Shown one piece after another: positions 16,189-24,765 of a stretch of 64,000 nucleotides of DNA (position 1 is its first letter; every line of letters begins with the position of its first letter). A model generated the notes under the pieces. It saw nothing but the letters and a program-made list of their open reading frames with translations. It searched no databases and was not told where the DNA came from. The position numbers and the translations under genes are program-made. Origin of the DNA: Peredibacter starrii. Its GTDB lineage: Bacteria > Bdellovibrionota > Bacteriovoracia > Bacteriovoracales > Bacteriovoracaceae. The stretch covers positions 3,720,001-3,784,000 of the forward strand of contig NZ_CP139487.1 in assembly GCF_034259205.1 (NCBI RefSeq). The letters run 5' to 3'.

Positions 16189-17457
16189 ATGCAAACGCTC
16201 GCGATTATTGGTGCTCAATGGGGTGATGAAGGTAAAGGTAAACTAACTGACCTTCTCGCTGAAAAATGTGACTTAGTTGTTCGCTATCAAGGTGGACACA
16301 ATGCTGGTCACACAATCTGGGTGAACGGTCAAAAAACTGTTCTTCACGTGATCCCTTCTGGTGTTCTTCACCCACACTGTTTGTCGGTCATCGGCCACGG
16401 TGTTGTGCTTGAGCCGGAAAACTTTTTAAATGAACTTTCTAAGATCAAAGGTGTAACAAATGTTACTCCGGATAATTTAAAACTCTCTTCTACTGCGACT
16501 GTTATCACGAGCTACCACAAGCTCTTAGATGCTGCTCGTGAATCACAAGGTCCTGAGAAAATCGGTACAACTGGAAAAGGCATTGGCCCGGCATACGAAG
16601 ACAAAGTTTCTCGTCGCGGGATTAAAGTGAAAGACCTTCTCGACAAAGACACTCTTGTTCGTCGTCTTTCAACTGGCTACGCTGAAAAAGCGATCCTCTT
16701 TAAACATCTTTATCAAATTGAAATCCCTTCAATTGAATCAGAAGTTGAGCGCCTTTATCGTTACGGTCAGTCTCTTAAAGACTACGTTACTGATACTTTC
16801 AGCTTGATCGACGACAAACTTTCTCAAGGTAAGCGCGTTCTTTATGAAGGTGCTCAGGGAATTCTTCTCGATATCGATTACGGAACTTATCCATACGTAA
16901 CTTCTTCATCAACTGCCGGAGCAGGTATCTACACAGGTGCCGGAATCCCTGGCCGCAAACTGGAAGAAGTAATTGGTGTTGCGAAGGCCTACACGACTCG
17001 CGTGGGTGAAGGTCCCTTCCCGACTGAACTTTTTGATGAGGTCGGTGCCGAGATTCAGGTAAACGGTAATGAAATTGGTGCTACAACTGGCCGTAAACGT
17101 CGTTGTGGTTGGTTAGATATCCCACTTCTTCGCTATTCGGTTAAATGCTCACAACTCACTTCTATCGCTCTGACGAAGCTAGATATTCTTAGCAATCTAA
17201 AAGAGCTTAAAGTTTGTTACGCTTACGAAGTGAACGGTAAAGTGGTTGATTGTGCCTACCCTGGTATCAACCTTTATAACGCTAAACCGCTTTATAAAGA
17301 GTTCAAACCTTTCACTGATGATTTCTCTGGTGGCAAGACATCAAAAGAACTTGAAGACTACATCAACTTCATTCAAGAAAGCCTTGGTATCCAGGTCGGA
17401 ATCTATGCTTATGGACCGGATCGTAATCAGATCGTGTTCCGCAAGCAGTATAGTTAG
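16189..17457 (+). CDS. purA: Adenylosuccinate synthetase PurA
   Basis: PurA joins IMP and aspartate with GTP to make adenylosuccinate, the first committed step to AMP. The 422-residue length is standard. Signatures: GAQWGDEGKGKLTD (residues 8-21, P-loop and catalytic Asp), GGHNAGHT (about 37-44, catalytic His), GTTGKGIGPAYEDK (IMP binding), EGAQGILLDIDYGTYPYVTSS in shorter pieces EGAQG and DYGTYP, and TTGRKRRCGWLD near residue 300. GAAGGG ribosome-binding site. Apparently monocistronic with its own promoter. Confidence 0.98.
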   Translation: MQTLAIIGAQWGDEGKGKLTDLLAEKCDLVVRYQGGHNAGHTIWVNGQKTVLHVIPSGVLHPHCLSVIGHGVVLEPENFLNELSKIKGVTNVTPDNLKLSSTATVITSYHKLLDAARESQGPEKIGTTGKGIGPAYEDKVSRRGIKVKDLLDKDTLVRRLSTGYAEKAILFKHLYQIEIPSIESEVERLYRYGQSLKDYVTDTFSLIDDKLSQGKRVLYEGAQGILLDIDYGTYPYVTSSSTAGAGIYTGAGIPGRKLEEVIGVAKAYTTRVGEGPFPTELFDEVGAEIQVNGNEIGATTGRKRRCGWLDIPLLRYSVKCSQLTSIALTKLDILSNLKELKVCYAYEVNGKVVDCAYPGINLYNAKPLYKEFKPFTDDFSGGKTSKELEDYINFIQESLGIQVGIYAYGPDRNQIVFRKQYS

Positions 17458-17545
17458 TTAAGATCCTCTTAACCCGCCCCCACTGCAAATCTTACCCGCT
17501 TCGTACACTCAGAACCTTGAGTAATAATGGAAGCGGGTGGGATTT

Positions 17546-17917
17546 ATGACTTTCTTTAAACTTTGCGCGCTTATTCTTTGTTACTTCGTTTCTCGTGCGG
17601 CCTTTTCGGCCAATTGCGAGACATGGACCGGTTTTTCTCAAAAAGAAAAAATTTGTTGGGAAGATTCCATCAAGGGATGGGTCTCAGAATCATGTCTTTC
17701 ACAAAAATGTGAAGCGAAAGCATTTTTTAAAACTGAGCAGTCAAAGCCCCGCACTCCTTCAAGCGTTGGTGGTCAGAATCCAGATACAATGGTTTGCCAC
17801 GCTTTGAAACTCCCTGTGATCATTCTTAAAGACGCAAAAAATAACGAACAATCATTCTGTGTATTTAAAGATAAATCAATCGTTTCTGCCGAAGCGATTG
17901 GTGGTTTTGTTAAATGA
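17546..17917 (+). CDS. Small secreted Cys-containing protein, partner of the papain-type protease
   Basis: ATG at 17546 (GGTGGG ribosome-binding site, opens a signal peptide) is preferred over an in-frame GTG three codons earlier; this gives 123 residues. After the signal (about 1-22) come six or seven cysteines (NCETW, KICWE, ESCLSQKCE, VCHAL, SFCVF), consistent with disulfides. I do not recognise a family. It overlaps the protease gene in ATGA, so the two proteins are made together. An inhibitor, prodomain in trans or folding partner of the protease would fit, but that is inference from linkage only. Confidence 0.7.
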   Translation: MTFFKLCALILCYFVSRAAFSANCETWTGFSQKEKICWEDSIKGWVSESCLSQKCEAKAFFKTEQSKPRTPSSVGGQNPDTMVCHALKLPVIILKDAKNNEQSFCVFKDKSIVSAEAIGGFVK

Positions 17918-19056
17918 AGTTTCTTGCCTTATCTCTTGTCCTATTCTCGCAAGCAACATTCGCCACTGTTTGTACTCCAACAAATTTAGTGACTGAACCC
18001 AATTCTCCGTTTCAAAAAATTCCTGTCTATGATCAAGATGGATCAAATATTTGTTACGCCTATGTGACTTCTCAGCTTCTTGACTACAATCTGATGAAGA
18101 AAGGTGTTCAGGAAAGAACCGCGCACCCACTTTGGCTGGCCATGAATCATGGTAAGTATGCCATCAAAAACGTTCCGAATGAAAAAAACCGGACGATGAT
18201 TGGAACCGGAAATGTGAGACGCACTATCGAGTCTCTGAAAACATATCCTGTATGTTCTTTTGATGCTGTTGATAAGTCTCTTGCCCAGATGGCAAAGGCC
18301 GCAAAGACCAAAGATTCTGAAGTCGTGCAGTTTATTGAGACCTATACCCAGAAATTGGGTGCAATTGAAGAAGGTCGCGCCCTTGCCGCTTTGGAAGGAC
18401 GTGAAGCGAATCTGGACGATATTGATATCATCGCGATGATTAAAGAAACGAAATCAGATGCAGATATGAGATGGTGTTCATCCAATGCAACTTGGGACGC
18501 CCTTTTGCCACTGCTTCGTAACCTACACGCGGTCACAACTCCTGAGATGGTGGAAAAGCTCCTCTTTCAAGCATGTCAGAATAAACAATTTAATCTTCAA
18601 GCACCGAAAGCTAATTTAAAAATCTTTGGCGAGACTGACGGAATCGTTACCGGTCAGATTGCTCAGGTCATGGATACAATTAAGGCGCCTGTATCGGTGA
18701 GTTACTGTGCTAAGGCCCTGACCCAGCCAAACCTTCAGGGGATCACTTATAGAAATCCTGATGGTGGAAAACTTCAGTATGCAAATGGTTGTGAACACCA
18801 CGAATCAATCATTGTGGGCAAGAAACAAGTTGGTAATAGCTGTCAGCTTCTTCTCCGTAATACATGGGGAAGTAATTTTGGTACATGGACCAAAGGTAAG
18901 AAGTGTCTTTGTAAAAATCGCCAAACAGGCGCTTATCTGGATGATTGCAACTCAACTGCACACAATAATGGCCAGTATACAGTTGAAGGCTGTTGGATTG
19001 ATGAAGGCGTGATCAACAGAAACGCTTATCAGATGACTTATTTAGATCCTAAATAG
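17914..19056 (+). CDS. Secreted papain-like (C1) cysteine protease
   Basis: The 380-residue product has a signal peptide (about 1-17) and the three catalytic elements of peptidase family C1 in order: DQDGSNICYAYVTSQLL (about residues 40-56; nucleophile Cys in NICYAY, preceded by the oxyanion-hole Gln/Asp position), CEHHESIIVGKK (about 294-305, catalytic His) and LLLRNTWGSNFG (about 312-323, catalytic Asn followed by the WGxxWG-like Gly). A large insertion (about 90-280) separates Cys from His. No typical propeptide precedes the domain. It is translationally coupled to the small secreted protein upstream and ends 8 bases inside the convergent mtaB. Extracellular or periplasmic proteolysis, possibly of prey protein, is the likely role. 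Confidence 0.85.
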   Translation: MKFLALSLVLFSQATFATVCTPTNLVTEPNSPFQKIPVYDQDGSNICYAYVTSQLLDYNLMKKGVQERTAHPLWLAMNHGKYAIKNVPNEKNRTMIGTGNVRRTIESLKTYPVCSFDAVDKSLAQMAKAAKTKDSEVVQFIETYTQKLGAIEEGRALAALEGREANLDDIDIIAMIKETKSDADMRWCSSNATWDALLPLLRNLHAVTTPEMVEKLLFQACQNKQFNLQAPKANLKIFGETDGIVTGQIAQVMDTIKAPVSVSYCAKALTQPNLQGITYRNPDGGKLQYANGCEHHESIIVGKKQVGNSCQLLLRNTWGSNFGTWTKGKKCLCKNRQTGAYLDDCNSTAHNNGQYTVEGCWIDEGVINRNAYQMTYLDPK

Positions 19057-20338
19057 TTCCGATTAGTTTTCCACCCACATAAGAATCAACGCGAACAGAA
19101 CGAACTTCGTTCTTTAAATTCTCAGTTGATTTCACTCTTACGCGAAGATAGTTCGAGCTATACCCTTCCCAGAAGCCATCAGCTTCATTTTCAAACAGAA
19201 CATTTGTCGTGTTACCAACAAAGTTTGCTGAGAATTCATCAAGTTTTGCGTCCCCTAACATCATCAAAGTTCTCACGCGGTCTTTTTTCACCGACGTTTG
19301 AATATGATTATCCATCTTTGAGGCAGTCGTGCCCTTACGTTTTGAATATGGAAACACGTGGAAGTGAGTAATTGGTAGTGTTCTTAGAAGATTAAAAGTT
19401 TCAAGGAACTGCTCTTCCGTCTCTCCAGGGTAACCAACAATGACGTCAGCACCGAAGGCAGCTTGCGGGAAGTAGCTACGAACCATTGAAATGATTTCTT
19501 TATATTGAGTCGAATTATACTTTCTTCTCATTGAAGTCAGGATCGCATCACTTCCACTCTGCATTGGGATATGGAAATGGTCCTGATATTTTCCAGTCGC
19601 TTTTAAAGTTTCAAGAAGTTCGCGAGTCATGGTGTTTGGCTCAACTGAACCAAGACGAAGTCTTTCTACCGTTGGGATATCGGCAATCAGTTTCACGAGG
19701 TCAGTCAGCTTCTCACCACTGATGGCTTCGTATTCGCCAATATTTACGCCCGTAAGAACGATTTCCTTGAAACCCTTGGCCGCCAGCTCCTTCGCCTCGC
19801 GAATCGCGTCCTCAACCGAAATTGTGCGTGAACGACCACGAGCGAATGGAATAATACAGAATGAACAAACGTAATTACATCCATCCTGAATTTTCAGGAA
19901 GGCACGAGTGTGTGAATCGGCGAGAGTTGTGGCAGCTCCCCAGAAATCAGAAGACTTATCAATATGAACTTCTTGATCAGCTTCTGAATCGAGATAATCG
20001 AACACTTTATACTTCTCAGAAGTTCCAAGAATAAGATCCACGCCTTGCATGTTCTTAATTTTGTCTGCTTCCATTTGAGCGTAACAACCAGCTACAACGA
20101 TTTTTGCTTCTGGAGATGATGCTTGTGCCTTACGAATTAAATTACGACAGGTAGAATCCGCGCCATCAGTTACTGTACAAGTATTTAAAAAGACCACATC
20201 GGCCTGATTTCCGAATTCTACGACCTCATAACCCCTATCAACAAACCCCTGCGCAATAGAGCCAGATTCTGAAAAATTCAGACGGCATCCAAGAGTGTGA
20301 AATGAGACTTTTTTAGAAGTAAGATTCGTTGTTTCCAT
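19049..20338 (-). CDS. mtaB: tRNA (t6A37) methylthiotransferase MtaB
   Basis: Radical-SAM enzyme that converts t6A to ms2t6A at position 37 of ANN-decoding tRNAs. The 429-residue protein has the three family domains: N-terminal UPF0004 with three Fe-S cysteines (TLGCRLN, LNTCTVT, VAGCYAQ), the radical SAM domain with CNYVCSFCIIPFARG, and a C-terminal TRAM-like RNA-binding region. TLGCRLN rather than TFGCQMN distinguishes MtaB from MiaB. There is no Shine-Dalgarno before the ATG; a TTAGAC-N17-TTAGAT pair ends nine bases before it, so the mRNA may be nearly leaderless. Divergent from the tRNA pair. Confidence 0.92.
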   Translation of the reverse strand: METTNLTSKKVSFHTLGCRLNFSESGSIAQGFVDRGYEVVEFGNQADVVFLNTCTVTDGADSTCRNLIRKAQASSPEAKIVVAGCYAQMEADKIKNMQGVDLILGTSEKYKVFDYLDSEADQEVHIDKSSDFWGAATTLADSHTRAFLKIQDGCNYVCSFCIIPFARGRSRTISVEDAIREAKELAAKGFKEIVLTGVNIGEYEAISGEKLTDLVKLIADIPTVERLRLGSVEPNTMTRELLETLKATGKYQDHFHIPMQSGSDAILTSMRRKYNSTQYKEIISMVRSYFPQAAFGADVIVGYPGETEEQFLETFNLLRTLPITHFHVFPYSKRKGTTASKMDNHIQTSVKKDRVRTLMMLGDAKLDEFSANFVGNTTNVLFENEADGFWEGYSSNYLRVRVKSTENLKNEVRSVRVDSYVGGKLIGTI

Positions 20339-20438
20339 AGAGCGGGAATCTAACGAATGCCTTTGTATTTGTCTAATAAGTGGGTAAAAAATCTTGGTTT
20401 AGGGCAAAAAAAAATCTTAAATTTTTGCAATTTTGTGT

Positions 20439-20467
20439 TTGACAAATTTCGTCTAAAACAATAACTT
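20439..20467 (+). promoter_or_regulatory. Promoter of the tRNA pair
   Basis: Perfect TTGACA (20439-20444), 17-base spacer, TAACTT (20462-20467), 20 bases before the first tRNA. Confidence 0.8.
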
Positions 20468-20487
20468 GTAGACCTTCGATTGAAAGT

Positions 20488-20564
20488 GGTCTCGTAGCTC
20501 AGTTGGTTAGAGCACCTCCCTTTTAAGGAGGGGGTCCTGTGTTCGAGTCACAGCGAGATCACCA
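20488..20564 (+). tRNA. tRNA-Lys, anticodon TTT
   Basis: Cloverleaf by eye: acceptor GGTCTCG/CGAGATC, D arm with AGCTCAGTTGGTTAGAGC, anticodon stem CCTCC/GGAGG with loop CTTTTAA (anticodon 20522-20524), T arm with GTTCGAGTC and encoded CCA. Followed 35 bases later by tRNA-Glu. Confidence 0.97.
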
Positions 20565-20599
20565 TTTCATCGAAAAATTAAAGAGCACATTCCGGTTAC

Positions 20600-20677
20600 G
20601 CTCCCATCGTCTAGCCCGGTCTAGGACATCGCCTTTTCACGGCGGTAACAGGGGTTCGAATCCCCTTGGGAGTACCA
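20600..20677 (+). tRNA. tRNA-Glu, anticodon TTC
   Basis: Acceptor GCTCCCA/TGGGAGT, D arm, anticodon stem TCGCC/GGCGG with loop TTTTCAC (anticodon 20636-20638), T arm with GGTTCGAATCC and encoded CCA. The first acceptor pair is G-U. Cotranscribed with tRNA-Lys; terminator 14 bases downstream. Confidence 0.96.
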
Positions 20678-20690
20678 AGTTTATAAAAAG

Positions 20691-20720
20691 AAAGCCCTGC
20701 GTATGCGGGGCTTTTTTTTT
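20691..20720 (+). terminator. Intrinsic terminator of the tRNA operon
   Basis: AAGCCCTGC/GCGGGGCTT stem with GTAT loop (one G-U pair) followed by nine T. Confidence 0.93.
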
Positions 20721-20764
20721 GCCTTCACTTCCGCCAGCGAAAGTAAATCTGATAGTCTTACTTC

Positions 20765-21166
20765 ATGAACATTGATTATGTCATCAATCCTACAGATCTC
20801 GATCCTCACGATGTCTTTGAACTCTTTCAAAGAGCCGGCATTTTAAAGCCTAATAAAACAATAGGTCGCATTTCACGCTCTATGAAAGGCAGCGCGGTCA
20901 TTGTAACTGCCTGGCACAATAATCGCCTAATAGGTTATTCCAATGCAATTTCAGATTTTTCCTGGGTGGGACATATTTCTCAGCTGGCCGTGGATCCCGA
21001 ATATCAGGGACAAGGCATTGGAAGAAATCTAGTTGAGAAAATAAAGCAAACACTTGGAGATGAAGTTTCACTCATGGTTCATTCTTCTGAGGTGGCAAAA
21101 GACTTTTATAGGGCCATTGGTTTTAAAGATTATCATGACATGTTTGTTTTACCCCGTTCGCGGTAA
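20765..21166 (+). CDS. GNAT-family N-acetyltransferase
   Basis: A 133-residue single GNAT domain: the acetyl-CoA binding motif A is clear (LAVDPEYQGQGIGRNLVEKI, about residues 76-95; Q-x-x-G-x-G pattern), followed by the motif B region KDFYRAIGFKDY. Substrate unknown; small stand-alone GNATs of this type may acetylate proteins or small amines. No Shine-Dalgarno precedes the ATG, but a GATAGT hexamer sits eight bases upstream, so a leaderless or very short leader is possible. The VOC gene begins 16 bases downstream and is probably cotranscribed. Confidence 0.88.
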   Translation: MNIDYVINPTDLDPHDVFELFQRAGILKPNKTIGRISRSMKGSAVIVTAWHNNRLIGYSNAISDFSWVGHISQLAVDPEYQGQGIGRNLVEKIKQTLGDEVSLMVHSSEVAKDFYRAIGFKDYHDMFVLPRSR

Positions 21167-21182
21167 TAAAGAGGACGATTTT

Positions 21183-21533
21183 ATGAAGGTCAAACGTATC
21201 GTTGCCAACATTCAGACTAAAAAGACCAAAGATGCAAAACGCTTCTATGAAAAGGCCCTAGGTCTGGAAGTTTTGATGGATATGGATTGGATTTGCACCT
21301 ATGGATCTAATTCTAAGTCGATGGTTCAAATAAGTTTTATGGAAGAAGGTGGATCAGGCACTCCCGTTCCAGATCTTTCTATAGAAGTTGATGATGTGGA
21401 AGAAGCATATAAGAGAATGAAAAAAGGGAAATTTAAAATCGAATACGACATCACTGATGAGCCTTGGGGTGTTCGTCGATTTTTCGTACGCGATCCTTTT
21501 GGAAAATTGGTGAATATACTTTCCCATAAGTAA
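21183..21533 (+). CDS. VOC/glyoxalase-superfamily protein
   Basis: Translation starts at the ATG at 21183, which has an AGAGGA ribosome-binding site, giving 116 residues; the longer frame into the GNAT gene is not needed. The product is one vicinal-oxygen-chelate module with paired beta-alpha-beta-beta-beta units: ANIQTKKTKDAKRFYEKALGLEV at the start (cut as KRFYEKALGLEV) and FFVRDPFGKLVNILSHK at the end (RDPFGxxVNI is typical). The usual metal His at the first strand is replaced (RIVANI), so it may be a binding protein and not a metalloenzyme. Substrate unknown. Probably cotranscribed with the GNAT gene upstream. Confidence 0.85.
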   Translation: MKVKRIVANIQTKKTKDAKRFYEKALGLEVLMDMDWICTYGSNSKSMVQISFMEEGGSGTPVPDLSIEVDDVEEAYKRMKKGKFKIEYDITDEPWGVRRFFVRDPFGKLVNILSHK

Positions 21534-21620
21534 TTTCCGATTTTTTTTAAAAAACATGATGTAGGTCAGCTAGGGAATTCCGAAATCACCGAGAAGTTCT
21601 TCAGATTCGGAGCCTAACAT

Positions 21621-23063
21621 ATGACACCTATTCAACATTTCCTCAGTTTTACTAATGACCTTATTTGTATTTTAGACGAACAGGGAAAAATCCATGATGT
21701 GAACGCAAATTGGAAGAACCTTTTTAGCGTTGGCCCTAAACAAGGCATCTCTTTTTTGGATTTAATTCATGATGAGAGTAAAAATAAAATTTGGTCTTTC
21801 TTTAAGAACTCTAAAAACTCAGAACTCCATTTAACAGAATGTCGCTTCACCGATTTTAATGGGCAGAATTATTGGCTCAATCTGAAAATCCGCCGCATTC
21901 AGAACAAAAATCATTATTGGTGCACACTTAAAGATATCACTCAGAGAAGACATATCTTTTCTATCCTGGATCAAATTAGCGATAGCTATAATCTTGGGCA
22001 CTGGGAGTATGACAGTGTTCGCAAAGAAATAAACTGGAGCCTTAAAATCTTCGAGATTTTTGGGCTCGATCCTCTCACCTATAAGCCATTGGTAAAGGAC
22101 ATGAATAACTTCTTCTCTCTAAACGATGTTAAGCAGTTCAGAGAAAAGATTCGCCAGCAAGATGAGTTTGATTTTACCTTTCAGTACACTGATAAAACGG
22201 GCAATCTCAAATGGATCAAATTAAGCGGTAGAAAAGATTCTTTATCTGACAAAAACTTCGTTTTGAAAGGCATCCTCCAGGACGTGACCAAAGAAACGAT
22301 CAAAGAAATCGCCCAGCTTTCTAGTAATGTTGAACTTTCTAGTTTTGAAAAGGGCCTTGATCAATTCTCCATCGTGGCCAGAACTGATGCACGGGGAAGA
22401 ATCATTCATGCGAATGAGGCCTTTTGCCGAATCTCAAAATACTCACATGAAGAACTACTAGGACAAGATCATCGACTTCTTAATAGTGGACACCATCCTA
22501 AATCTTTTTTCAAAGAGATGTGGGAATGTATTCAGAGTGGAAAAAACTGGCGAGGAGAGATAAAAAACCAGGCCAAGGACGGAAGTCATTATTGGGTCGA
22601 CACGATCATCATTCCTATTCGTGATAATGAAGGTGTCTTGAAAGAGATACTTTCGTTTCGTTTTGAAATCACTAATTTCAAACGCATTCAGGAGGAGAAT
22701 CAAATTCTTCAAAACCAGCTTGAGTTACTAAAGATGGAAAGTGAAATCGGTTGTTGGAGTTATGACTTTAAATCGCAACTAATGAAGTTAGATCATAAAA
22801 CTGTTCATCTTATGAATGCGCCTTCTGAACAAGCTCCTTCTTTAACTACATTTTTAGAATCACTAGATGGTTTTGATGAATTAGACTTCGAATTTTTTTT
22901 GAAAGACTCATTACTGAATGAATATCAAACTCTCACTTCTGATTTTTTCTTCCGAGTGAAAGCGATTCGAAATAAAAAAGGTGAAGCCATAAGGGTAGAT
23001 GGAATCCTCTCTAAGAAACGAGAAGAGGATTTCTACCCTCCTCTCTTTCACTCTTGTGCCTAG
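21621..23063 (+). CDS. Multi-PAS-domain protein without an output domain
   Basis: The 480-residue cytoplasmic protein contains about four PAS units: 1-110 (ILDEQGKIHDVNANWKNLF), 115-225 (a PAS_3-like unit with WEYDSVRKEINWS and the PAC-type end LKGILQDVTKE), 245-355 (the most canonical: IVARTDARGRIIHANEAFC, YSHEELLGQDHRLLNSG), and a last, weaker unit (365-470, WSYDFKSQLMKL). It stops there, with no histidine kinase, GGDEF, EAL or methyl-accepting domain. There is no frameshift sign at the 3' end and the following 100 bases hold no kinase sequence, so the PAS-only form looks natural. It may act by binding another signalling protein. Confidence 0.82.
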   Translation: MTPIQHFLSFTNDLICILDEQGKIHDVNANWKNLFSVGPKQGISFLDLIHDESKNKIWSFFKNSKNSELHLTECRFTDFNGQNYWLNLKIRRIQNKNHYWCTLKDITQRRHIFSILDQISDSYNLGHWEYDSVRKEINWSLKIFEIFGLDPLTYKPLVKDMNNFFSLNDVKQFREKIRQQDEFDFTFQYTDKTGNLKWIKLSGRKDSLSDKNFVLKGILQDVTKETIKEIAQLSSNVELSSFEKGLDQFSIVARTDARGRIIHANEAFCRISKYSHEELLGQDHRLLNSGHHPKSFFKEMWECIQSGKNWRGEIKNQAKDGSHYWVDTIIIPIRDNEGVLKEILSFRFEITNFKRIQEENQILQNQLELLKMESEIGCWSYDFKSQLMKLDHKTVHLMNAPSEQAPSLTTFLESLDGFDELDFEFFLKDSLLNEYQTLTSDFFFRVKAIRNKKGEAIRVDGILSKKREEDFYPPLFHSCA

Positions 23064-23189
23064 TAGTATTTACAGGGTGTTTACATAAATAATCAGTAAT
23101 GGAGCGCTATAATCCTCTTAACAAGACCCTAACTTTAGTTTTTTCCCACTCTCGATTAATCTCCGGGCATTCAACCCAAAGGAGATTTT

Positions 23190-23534
23190 ATGAAACTTCT
23201 AATCGCTGCAGTATTCGCTCTTACTTCAACAGTATCTTTTGCTTCTCTACGCCACACTGGCTACGAAGCTCGTCACATCGCTAAAATCGAAAAAGCGATT
23301 GAGAAGAACTGCGGAAAGATGCTTGGCCTAGATCTTATCTCTAAATTTGAAAAAGTTGTTCGTGTAGACCAAGGTATCCGTGACGTTTACTACGTGACTG
23401 TACTTCGTGGTGTTCAAAACAATATCGGCTATAACGTTAAAGTTAAATCTAGCTATGCTGATATGTATGATCACACAGAGCAAGACTGGGGTTACTACTC
23501 AGTTGAATCTGTTGATTGCTCTTCTGCTGAATAA
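23190..23534 (+). CDS. Small secreted protein of unknown function
   Basis: A 114-residue product with a clear signal peptide (MKLLIAAVFALTSTVSFA), two cysteines (NCGKM and VDCSS) that may pair, and a KIEKAIEKNCGKMLGL helix followed by alternating strands (RDVYYVTVLRGV, YNVKVKSSYADMY). The fold recalls small periplasmic cystatin-like proteins, but I cannot assign it. Strong AAAGGAGA ribosome-binding site and C-ending codons (CTC, ATC, TAC, AAC) suggest good expression. A TATAAT hexamer lies at 23108-23113. Confidence 0.72.
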   Translation: MKLLIAAVFALTSTVSFASLRHTGYEARHIAKIEKAIEKNCGKMLGLDLISKFEKVVRVDQGIRDVYYVTVLRGVQNNIGYNVKVKSSYADMYDHTEQDWGYYSVESVDCSSAE

Positions 23535-23549
23535 TTAAAAGATTTTAAG

Positions 23550-23580
23550 GGGCCATCTTTAGATGGCCCTGAGTCCTTTT
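23550..23580 (+). terminator. Weak intrinsic terminator
   Basis: Stem GGGCCATC/GATGGCCC with TTTA loop (23550-23569), followed by TGAGTCCTTTT; the T-run is short and offset. Confidence 0.5.
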
Positions 23581-23667
23581 AAGCACTTAGGTACATATAA
23601 ATCCTTTGAAGAGTTCGACTTGTTTGTGGTATCAAACTTGTGTTCTTTATCACCAACAGAGGATTTT

Positions 23668-24762
23668 ATGATTAGTTCAAAGAACCTTGTGCTCTCGCTC
23701 TCTCTCGTTCTCTCGGCTCCTTCATTTGCTCAAACCACTTTAAAAGAAAGTATTCAGTCATACAGTGAACATGTTCACTCTTCGTATGCGGAAACGCTTA
23801 GACGTGGAGTCTTGCTTCAGAAGGCCCTTTATGCTTTCACTGAAACTCCATCGCTCATGACTCAAACCGTGGCGAAAGAAACTTGGAAATACGCTCGGGA
23901 GGCCTATGGTCAAACCGAAGTTTTCCGTTTCTATAACGGACCAATCGATCGTGATGGAGGCCCAGAGGGACTTCTTAACTCTTGGCCATTAGATGAGGCC
24001 TATATTGATTATGTGAAAGGCGCACCAAACGCTGGGATCATCAATAACACGTCTGAATTTCCCGAGATCACAAAAGAGCTTCTTGAATCGCTAAACGAAC
24101 TAGATGGAGAAAAGAACATCTCTACTGGTTATCACGCGATCGAGTTCCTTCTTTGGGGCCAGGACTTCTATACAGATGGTCCAGGTCAGCGTTCATATAC
24201 AGATTATGTAGATGCTCCTAATGCCGCTCGTAGAGCTGTTTATCTTAATACCATCGCAGATATGCTGGTTGATCACCTGGCCTCTCTAGAAGAGGAGTGG
24301 CGTGTCGGTGAAGAAAACTTCCGTAAGGATTTTGAAAGTCAGAAAGATACTGTTGCTCTTAAAAATCTTCTTTCCGGTGTAATCTTCATGGCGGGAGATG
24401 AGCTTTCAGGTGAAAGAATGTATGTGGCCTACGATACTCAAGGTCAGGAAGATGAGCACTCGTGCTTCTCTGATATGACTCATATGGATATCCAGTGGAA
24501 CTACTGGGGAATTGAAAATGTTATCAAAGCAACGAATCTTCTTAACCAGCCAGAAGTAAAAGGTTCAGCCATTGCTCTAAGAATTGAAGAGCGCATGACT
24601 TCGCTGCACTCACTTCTCGCCACAATCCCTGTTCCTTTTGACCAGGCCATCGCAAATGATGAAGGACGCGCGATTATTTTAAATTCTGTCGAAGAACTCG
24701 AGGCCCTTGCCAGAGATCTTGCGACTGTTTCTAAGATGCTTAAAGCACCAGTTGACTACTAA
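23668..24762 (+). CDS. Imelysin-family (M75) periplasmic iron-uptake protein
   Basis: Start at the ATG at 23668 (AGAGGA ribosome-binding site, followed by signal peptide MISSKNLVLSLSLV...SFA), giving 364 residues; upstream in-frame ATG at 23563 lacks both. Imelysin features: WKYAREAYGQTEVFRFYNGPID, WPLDEAYIDYVKG, and the GxHxxE signature STGYHAIEFLLWGQD. Members of this family (EfeO C-domain, IrpA, ICMP) bind iron or act in iron uptake; they are not active peptidases. It is the first gene of a three-gene operon with a di-haem protein and a small secreted protein. No EfeU/EfeB permease is in the window. Confidence 0.93.
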   Translation: MISSKNLVLSLSLVLSAPSFAQTTLKESIQSYSEHVHSSYAETLRRGVLLQKALYAFTETPSLMTQTVAKETWKYAREAYGQTEVFRFYNGPIDRDGGPEGLLNSWPLDEAYIDYVKGAPNAGIINNTSEFPEITKELLESLNELDGEKNISTGYHAIEFLLWGQDFYTDGPGQRSYTDYVDAPNAARRAVYLNTIADMLVDHLASLEEEWRVGEENFRKDFESQKDTVALKNLLSGVIFMAGDELSGERMYVAYDTQGQEDEHSCFSDMTHMDIQWNYWGIENVIKATNLLNQPEVKGSAIALRIEERMTSLHSLLATIPVPFDQAIANDEGRAIILNSVEELEALARDLATVSKMLKAPVDY

Positions 24763-24765
24763 TTT

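Noticed and set aside
21054-21182. Longer N-terminus for the VOC protein
   Set aside because: The upstream ATG lies inside the GNAT gene and lacks a ribosome-binding site; the ATG at 21183 has one and starts the domain.
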